Assembly (NCBI GenBank): GCA_022840285.1
Contig: JALHIE010000055.1
Span: 1-13,052 of the forward strand
Direction of reading: 5' to 3'
From: Porphyromonadaceae bacterium
GTDB taxonomy: Bacteria > Bacteroidota > Bacteroidia > Bacteroidales > Dysgonomonadaceae
Length of the DNA stretch: 13,052 nt
Part shown: positions 7,756 through 13,052 of the stretch, piece after piece
How positions within the stretch are numbered: position 1 is the first letter of the stretch
Layout of the letters: each line of letters opens with the position of its first letter
Program-made: the position numbers and the translations under genes
The notes under the pieces: model-generated
The model's input: only the letters and a program-made list of their open reading frames with translations
What the model was told of the DNA's origin: nothing
The model's database searches: none

Positions 7756-8655
7756 TTATTTCGATGCCTGATATATTTTTACCCAGTCAACATACATTTT
7801 CACCGGATCTCCCATCTGTTTTTTAAATGCATCGAGTTGTATACATATATGGTGTGGGTTGTGAGGTATCGCATCTGTGTCGGTCAATGTCCACAATAAT
7901 TCACCATCAACAAAAATGAAAATAGCATCTTTATACCATTCCATAGCCCATACTGCCCACTCTGTGCCGTTGATACCCTTAAAAGCTTTATGGTACTGGC
8001 TGTTCTCCGGGCCAAAATGTATAAAAGTATGCATTGGTTCACGTGTGGGATTTGTAAGAGTTTCGAATATGTCATTCTCCCCGTCTACAGGGAATCTCTC
8101 TGATTGTGGCCATGTAAGAACAACGCCGCTGGTAGCACCTGACGGGTCGGCTTCACATCTTACCCTGAATTCGAATTTACCATATTTGTAGTTACGACGA
8201 TGAGCCATACCTCCGGAGACTATATTCTCGTTAATCATTTGAGCTGTTACAACTAGTATACCATCTTTGACAGTGTATGCCTGCGGACTACGAATACCAT
8301 TACCCGCATGTCCGGGTCCATCATACATAGACCATTCGCTACGATCGATTTCAGTTCCGTTGAAATCCTCCTGAAACACGAGATTCCATTTGACGTCAGA
8401 CTTTGGCGCTACGTATACCGGACCGCTTAGAGGACCATCAGGAATATTAGGCTCAATAGATACTCTTTTGCGTTTACCGTTATCGTCAACCGGGTGTATG
8501 CGTTTACCATTTACAAATGTGCCGGTTTCCGGATTGTCACTTGTTAGTGCAGTTTCCAACCCCTGTGAACCTTGAAGTCTTTTTTGTGTCCAGCAACCTG
8601 TGAACATAAGTATTGCAACGATTATGATCGATAGGAATAAAAATTTAGTTTGCAT
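7756..8655 (-). CDS. GH16 family endo-beta-glycanase, lipoprotein with long N-terminal linker
   Basis: A 299-residue GH16 enzyme that should cleave a beta-glucan or beta-galactan backbone with retention. MQTKFLFLSIIIVAILMFTGC is a lipoprotein signal with Cys21 as the lipid anchor. Residues 22 to about 88 form a polar linker with a basic patch (KRIHPVDDNGKRKRV) and a Pro/Gly-rich stretch (NIPDGPLSGPVYVAP). The catalytic domain starts at WNLVFQEDFNGTEID (about 90-104). YKYGKFEFRVR and GATSGVVLTWPQSERFPV lead to ENDIFE at 193-198: Glu193 nucleophile, Asp195, Glu198 acid/base. MYVDWVKIYQ is the closing strand. The motif around the active site (TWPQSE...DGENDIFET) differs strongly from the other GH16 enzyme here, so they belong to different subfamilies and may attack different linkages. 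It lies 57 bases after the GH140-type gene. Confidence 0.92.
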   Translation of the reverse strand: MQTKFLFLSIIIVAILMFTGCWTQKRLQGSQGLETALTSDNPETGTFVNGKRIHPVDDNGKRKRVSIEPNIPDGPLSGPVYVAPKSDVKWNLVFQEDFNGTEIDRSEWSMYDGPGHAGNGIRSPQAYTVKDGILVVTAQMINENIVSGGMAHRRNYKYGKFEFRVRCEADPSGATSGVVLTWPQSERFPVDGENDIFETLTNPTREPMHTFIHFGPENSQYHKAFKGINGTEWAVWAMEWYKDAIFIFVDGELLWTLTDTDAIPHNPHHICIQLDAFKKQMGDPVKMYVDWVKIYQASK

Positions 8656-8712
8656 ATACGGGTATATTAAATTTTGATTTGATCTTACTATTTATCTCTT
8701 ACTTGTCAGAGA

Positions 8713-10146
8713 CTACCATTTTTTATTATTACCGGGAGCAGGATATCCACAACGCGGATCATCCAGCACGAGTATCCAGTCATTACCTTTACCATTTGTA
8801 GGGGGTGTGAATTCGTGATAATAGTCTTTTCTAGTACGGTTGAAGCGCACTAGGGGAATGACTTTTCCCGACCTAGGATCGAACCACCAACCATCCAGTC
8901 CTTCGCTCCCTCTGTTATTACTTCCTAAAGAGTTCAGGAGGACTTTGAATGACCTGCCACTCTCGGAATATATCATAGCATAAGTGCCCTCCTTATCACG
9001 TGTTGCAGTTATTCTGTCGTGACCTTCATAAACATTTTCAATAAAACTGTTGTCAGGAATACGAGTAAAATAGGGGCGGCTCATAATAAGTTCTTTGCCG
9101 TACCCCATCTGGTAAGACGATTCTAAACTCAGGGATTCCTGCCATGACCTGATAGGACCATTTATAGGACTTCTTTTTTCAGGATCCCAAAATTGCCATA
9201 CTGCATGAACGCCATAGGTGTGCCCAAAAGTACCGGAGAAGACATTGTGGTAGAAAAAGCGCCTTACATGGTACCCTGTGGAAGTCCCGAGCTTGTCCCT
9301 CTTGAAATCTATGGGATGCTCGTCGTAAAGAGGTTCGCCATCAATAACCGGTTTCGTAGGTATCCTGTCGTAATCTGACTTTATCATATCCCACAAAGAG
9401 ACATCGTAAGGATGTCCGGTCTGCCACATATTGAAATCTATCCAAGGTTCCGTATTGTCGAACCATTTCGATGAAGAGGTACCTCCCCATGAATGGTACG
9501 TCATAAGCATCTTGGAATAATCCTCTTTTCCTGTGATGCCGATAGCTATCCCTTTTGCCATGGCACGTATAATATGCTCGAATCCCTCTGCCGGTCGGTC
9601 GCCCCCCAATATCCATATAATGTTTTTCCGGTCCTTATAGCGATTGCCTAAATATTGTCCCCATTTTTCTGCCTTTTCGGCGGTGGTAAAGAGAACGGGC
9701 TCGGTGCCCCATAGTTTATTAAATTTATCCCCCCAGGTAGGTAGAAGCCCTATGACCATGCCTAACGAATCGGCTATATCAATCACCTCGTCAACATGGA
9801 TAAAATATTTTTCATTGGGGATTGTATAAGCGTCGTCTTTGAAGACGTATTCCCCATAAACATTGGGTGTTGTAATGCCTCCGTTTTCCGTTAGAAGAGC
9901 AGCTTGAATAACAGTAAAACCTTTATAAGCCCTGTCTTTAAGATACATTCGAACTTCATTAAGGTTTAATCTGTGAAATAATAACCACCCCGTATCTCCC
10001 AGCCAAAAAAAAGGTGTTCCGTCTTCGTACATTAAATAGCGATTTTTAGGATGTACAACAACAGATCCATGAATGGATGTTTGAGCGTTGGCTTTGAAAA
10101 CCATAAAAATTAATCCTGATAGAGTAATAAGAATAATTTTTTTCAT
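8713..10146 (-). CDS. GH140-type glycoside hydrolase (DUF4038; apiosidase-like)
   Basis: A secreted 477-residue enzyme of the DUF4038 / GH140 group, whose characterised members release apiose side chains from rhamnogalacturonan II. I chose the ATG at 10146: it gives a clean signal peptide (MKKIILITLSGLIFMVFKANA) and a 28-base gap after the GH2 stop, whereas the ATG at 10266 would overlap GH2. Domain marks are HPKNRYLMYEDGTPFFWLGDTGW (about 32-54), DRAYKGFTVIQAALL, and KNIIWILGGDRP with Asp183. VIDGEPLYDEHP carries Glu271, and HAVWQFWDP follows. Asp183 and Glu271 sit where the GH140 catalytic pair is expected. A C-terminal beta-domain (about 375-477) holds WWFDPRSGK and NDWILVLDD, the 'putative collagen-binding' type often found in these proteins. 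The family assignment is firm; the substrate here is not, because no other rhamnogalacturonan-II enzymes are in the window. Confidence 0.87.
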   Translation of the reverse strand: MKKIILITLSGLIFMVFKANAQTSIHGSVVVHPKNRYLMYEDGTPFFWLGDTGWLLFHRLNLNEVRMYLKDRAYKGFTVIQAALLTENGGITTPNVYGEYVFKDDAYTIPNEKYFIHVDEVIDIADSLGMVIGLLPTWGDKFNKLWGTEPVLFTTAEKAEKWGQYLGNRYKDRKNIIWILGGDRPAEGFEHIIRAMAKGIAIGITGKEDYSKMLMTYHSWGGTSSSKWFDNTEPWIDFNMWQTGHPYDVSLWDMIKSDYDRIPTKPVIDGEPLYDEHPIDFKRDKLGTSTGYHVRRFFYHNVFSGTFGHTYGVHAVWQFWDPEKRSPINGPIRSWQESLSLESSYQMGYGKELIMSRPYFTRIPDNSFIENVYEGHDRITATRDKEGTYAMIYSESGRSFKVLLNSLGSNNRGSEGLDGWWFDPRSGKVIPLVRFNRTRKDYYHEFTPPTNGKGNDWILVLDDPRCGYPAPGNNKKW

Positions 10147-10174
10147 TTCTCTTAATTTTATCAACGACTCATTA

Positions 10175-12895
10175 TTAGTTAATATCAATAGCAAACAAAA
10201 AACAATATTCTGCATTGTCCAATAAATATTCTTTATGAACTCTTGGAGACCAACTGTCATCACCACCCAATCCCATCTGTTTAAAATCGATGTGAACGTA
10301 GGTTTTGTTTCCTCGTTTCAATTCGTGACTAGTTTTTGATTCATTGAGCGCTTCGGCCGAGTAATCCTGCACATTGAAATTGATCAACGGCATCCCTGAA
10401 AAACGAACGGAAACTTTATCGGACATCACTTTTACCCAACGCACATCGGTTTTGTTTCCATTTTCCTGCGGCATTACGTGCGGAAAATGTTGTTCTTCCA
10501 CCGTGGCAGTATATATTCCTACAGGGGCCGACTCTTTCCTGTCTTGGTACGACTCGTGCGGGCCTCTGCCGTACCATTCCAGTTTATCGAAACTATTTGA
10601 TAACGCTGTCCGTAGTCCAACCCTAGCCAGCGGCGGGACTCCCTCAGGTACGGTAAAGTAGTTCTTGACCAATATCCTTCCATCTCCTAGAACCAAGTAT
10701 TCCCCCGTGTAAATGATATCACCCGGGATGGTTTTCAGCTTGTTGACCACGTGGACTATTACCTGTCCTTCATTGAGCCTTGTGAAAGTGATGCTTTCTG
10801 GACGGACATCCGTTTTATCCAATCCTGCCTGCTGCCACCGGTCTGCAAAACTCCTTCTTCCTCCACCCTCATCATTATCCGTGGGTACACGCCACAAGTA
10901 GGGTAGCAGAGTCTCCGTAATCACTTCATCATTGTGGTAGACCAGCCTGCTCAATCCTCCGCTCTTTTTGTCGAACGTCACCGAAAAGTTATCCCCGCCA
11001 AGTACCAACAACTCGTTTCCGTTTGAGATTTGCAGTCTGGGGAGTAATGCCGTGTCAACGCATTCCTTCACGTAATGCTTCAACCCGAAGTCCAGTTGTT
11101 CTCTTGCCACCTCGAAGCCGGCATCCGCCCATTGGGTATCCTCTTTTAGATGGAAGCTGAAATTCATGAAATATTCTTTGCCCGGCGTGATCAAATCCCT
11201 GTCAAAATCGATATTCAATAATTTACTTTCTCGTGGAGCAATATTCAGTTCTTCCACAATACCATCTGCAATCATCTTTCCGTTTTCGATGATTTCCCAT
11301 CGCATGTAAACACCGCTTGCATCCATGAAATAGTTCCTATTGGAAATGGAGATAATGCCGGTATTCAGATCGATATCTTTCACATTAAAGGACTGATATA
11401 CTTTTTTTAGTTCATGCATTTCCGGTTGTGGTGTCCTGTCTGGGTTTACCAGCCCGTCGTTTGCATTGGCACCATCACTGTAATTGATGATGTTCCAGTA
11501 CTCCTTACCATCCTTATCCTTAGATCGTAGCCCCTGGTCTATCCAATCCCAGGTAAACCCTCCCTGGAAGCGCTCGTATTCATTGTACAGGTTCCAGTAT
11601 TTTCTAAAATTTCCTAATCCGTTACCCATCGTGTGGGCGTACTCGCAGATGATTACTGGACGGGCTGTATCGCCATTAAATAGGAATTCCAGCTTTTCGA
11701 TTGACGAGTACATGTCCGAAATAATATCGTAGCGGGAACTCTTATACGCGTATGCTGGGTTTTTGGATTCATAGTGTACCGGACGTTTCTGTGGGTCGGC
11801 ATCTTTCATCGTTCCATATGCCGTGTCGAAGTTCTTACCCCATCCTGACTCGTTTCCCATGGACCAGAAAACGATAGAGGGATGGTTCTTATCTCTTAAC
11901 ACCATGTTCACGTTGCGCTCCACTATCATTTTCTTCCACTCTTCGCGTTCCCCCACGTAATAGCCCTTTTCCCAAAGGCCGTGGCTTTCCACGTTGGCTT
12001 CGTCCATCACATATAGGCCATATTCATCACAAAGTTCATAAAACATCGACAAGTTAGGGTAGTGACTCGTTCGTACTGCATTGATATTGTGTTGCTTCAT
12101 CAGTACGACATCTTTGATCATTGATTCTCGGGTGACAGTACGGCCATTGTACATATCAAAATCGTGCCGGTTTACCCCTTTGATTTTGATCGGTTGCCCG
12201 TTCACCAAAAAGAGTCCTTCCCTGATCTCAATCTTACGGAAACCGGTATTTACTACAAATGCCTGGATGGTTTCTCCATTTGCAGTCTGCAACTCTATTC
12301 CCACCCGATAGAGATTGGGTGTCTCGGCTGTCCATTTCAGTGGATTGGAGACCGTCGCCATCAGTTTTACTGATTCTTCAGTACCTCCTTTCACGGTAAA
12401 TGGTTCACTTTTCTGAGTGCTAATCATCTCACCCGATGGATCTTTCAGTGTAGCCTGAATGATAAGATTGCCGTAACTGCGTCTGTCCATATTTTTTACG
12501 TTCACCTCCAGATGCAGTTCGGCATCCCGATAATTGTTATCCAGTTCCGGATACAGTGAGAAATCCCGCATCCGTATCCCGGGTGTTGTAAAGAGGTAGA
12601 CATCCCTGTAAATACCGCTTAACCGCCAGAAATCCTGATCTTCGATATAGCTGCCGTCGGACCAGTTAAAAACCTGTACTGTCATTTCATTGCTGCCAGT
12701 TCTCACATAACTCGTGATATTGAATTCTGCCGGCAACATACCATCCTCATGGTATCCCACTATTTCACCATTCACCCAGAGATACATAGCCGATTGCACA
12801 CCTGAAAAATGGATAAATATCTGCTGATGACTCCATGCCGTAGGAATCACAAAGTTCTTTTTATAAACCCCGGTTGGATTATAATCCTTAGGCAC
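10175..12895 (-). CDS. GH2 beta-galactosidase, 5'-truncated (probable pseudogene)
   Basis: A large GH2 beta-galactosidase of the LacZ/EbgA type missing its N-terminus. From the only available start, a GTG at 12895, it has 906 residues, against about 1030-1100 for the family. Order: remainder of the sugar-binding jelly roll (1-105: PKDYNPTGVY, WRLSGIYRDVYL), Ig-like domain (about 107-225), barrel (about 226-500), DUF4981-type domain (about 505-590) and the LacZ small-chain domain (about 625-905: LWRVPTDNDEGGG, WYGRGPHESYQDRK). Active-site residues are intact: Glu349 in WSMGNESGWG (acid/base) and Glu418 in IICEYAHTMGN (nucleophile). Conserved sequence continues in frame upstream of the GTG to a stop at 12965-12967, so the true start and the signal peptide are lost. 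If translated from GTG the product would stay in the cytoplasm and may not fold. It is relatively GC-rich for the window. Confidence 0.88.
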   Translation of the reverse strand: MPKDYNPTGVYKKNFVIPTAWSHQQIFIHFSGVQSAMYLWVNGEIVGYHEDGMLPAEFNITSYVRTGSNEMTVQVFNWSDGSYIEDQDFWRLSGIYRDVYLFTTPGIRMRDFSLYPELDNNYRDAELHLEVNVKNMDRRSYGNLIIQATLKDPSGEMISTQKSEPFTVKGGTEESVKLMATVSNPLKWTAETPNLYRVGIELQTANGETIQAFVVNTGFRKIEIREGLFLVNGQPIKIKGVNRHDFDMYNGRTVTRESMIKDVVLMKQHNINAVRTSHYPNLSMFYELCDEYGLYVMDEANVESHGLWEKGYYVGEREEWKKMIVERNVNMVLRDKNHPSIVFWSMGNESGWGKNFDTAYGTMKDADPQKRPVHYESKNPAYAYKSSRYDIISDMYSSIEKLEFLFNGDTARPVIICEYAHTMGNGLGNFRKYWNLYNEYERFQGGFTWDWIDQGLRSKDKDGKEYWNIINYSDGANANDGLVNPDRTPQPEMHELKKVYQSFNVKDIDLNTGIISISNRNYFMDASGVYMRWEIIENGKMIADGIVEELNIAPRESKLLNIDFDRDLITPGKEYFMNFSFHLKEDTQWADAGFEVAREQLDFGLKHYVKECVDTALLPRLQISNGNELLVLGGDNFSVTFDKKSGGLSRLVYHNDEVITETLLPYLWRVPTDNDEGGGRRSFADRWQQAGLDKTDVRPESITFTRLNEGQVIVHVVNKLKTIPGDIIYTGEYLVLGDGRILVKNYFTVPEGVPPLARVGLRTALSNSFDKLEWYGRGPHESYQDRKESAPVGIYTATVEEQHFPHVMPQENGNKTDVRWVKVMSDKVSVRFSGMPLINFNVQDYSAEALNESKTSHELKRGNKTYVHIDFKQMGLGGDDSWSPRVHKEYLLDNAEYCFLFAIDIN

Positions 12896-12964
12896 AAACG
12901 GGGGGTTCGGATCGAAAGGATATTTTATATTGGTAAAGAAAGGAGGATCGTATTTAGTCGATCC
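12896..12964 (-). pseudogene. In-frame upstream remnant of the GH2 gene with no start codon
   Basis: Twenty-three sense codons lie between the TAA at 12965-12967 and the GTG at 12895, in the GH2 frame. They encode YDPPFFTNIKYPFDPNPPF, which is the conserved LacZ-family stretch just before VPKDYNPTG. Coding homology therefore runs past the only possible start and breaks off near 12950-12964. No ATG, GTG or TTG lies in this stretch. About 100 further N-terminal residues and the signal peptide are missing, and the last 85 bases of the window do not contain them. Confidence 0.85.
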
Positions 12965-12965
12965 T
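12944..12965. repeat. Perfect 7-bp inverted repeat at the GH2 breakpoint
   Basis: AGGATCG at 12944-12950 and CGATCCT at 12959-12965 are exact reverse complements separated by 8 bases. The right arm touches the TAA that interrupts the GH2 frame. It coincides with the place where GH2 homology ends, so it may mark a recombination or insertion endpoint, or it may be chance. Confidence 0.55.
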
Positions 12966-13013
12966 TAAAATAGGCATAATTATCTGATGAGCAGCAAAAT
13001 AACGTTAGTATTT

Positions 13014-13045
13014 CTTGTGTGTTTTTGCCGTTTTTTGTATCTTTA
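13014..13045 (+). promoter_or_regulatory. Possible Bacteroidota-type promoter directed out of the right edge
   Basis: On the plus strand CTTG (13014-13017) is followed after 20 bases by TATCTTTA (13038-13045). This is close to the Bacteroidota consensus TTTG-N19-TAnnTTTG. An ATG occupies the last three bases but is only 5 bases past the -7 element, so it is unlikely to be the real start. The promoter would drive a divergent gene outside the window. Confidence 0.35.
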
Positions 13046-13052
13046 CGGTATG

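Noticed and set aside
10147..10266. A 40-residue N-terminal extension of the GH140-type gene from an upstream ATG
   Set aside because: It would overlap the 3' end of the GH2 gene and place a second hydrophobic stretch before a perfect signal peptide. The ATG at 10146 explains the protein better.

Overview
The window is a one-directional block of secreted carbohydrate-degrading enzymes, all read on the minus strand (transcription runs from high to low coordinates). The host is most likely a member of the Bacteroidota, probably Bacteroidales. Supporting signs are AT-rich DNA, no clear Shine-Dalgarno sequences, tight same-strand packing of glycoside hydrolases, signal-peptide or lipobox N-termini on the intact genes, and family types common in polysaccharide utilisation loci (PULs). 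No SusC/SusD pair, sulfatase, transporter or regulator is present, so this is an internal or derived part of such a locus.

Layout in transcription order. A GH2 beta-galactosidase lacks its 5' end (12895-10175). A GH140-type (apiosidase-like) enzyme follows (10146-8713), then a GH16 lipoprotein (8655-7756). Next is a DUF5060 glycosidase with an unexpected glycosidase-like stub at its N-terminus (7704-5866), then a GH42-like beta-galactosidase (5813-3789). After that gene's stop comes an 88-codon open stretch in the same frame that looks like the 3' end of another glycosidase (3788-3522). A second GH16 lipoprotein (3499-2702) and a GH9 enzyme with an N-terminal Ig-like domain (2603-732) follow. 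Last is a DUF5060 protein that stops just where its catalytic domain should begin (644-96), followed at once by a terminator-like hairpin.

The GH16 enzymes would cut a beta-linked glucan or galactan internally, GH9 would act on beta-glucan-type chains, and GH2, GH42 and GH140 would trim side chains or oligosaccharides. The substrate cannot be named from sequence alone; a branched, galactose-containing plant or algal polysaccharide is a reasonable inference.

The most notable pattern is structural damage: one gene without its 5' end beside a perfect 7-bp inverted repeat, one without its 3' catalytic part, one apparent in-frame fusion, and one orphan 3' fragment, together with sharp local changes in GC content. 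The locus looks like a mosaic assembled or eroded by recombination. I saw no tRNA, rRNA, CRISPR array or complete mobile element.
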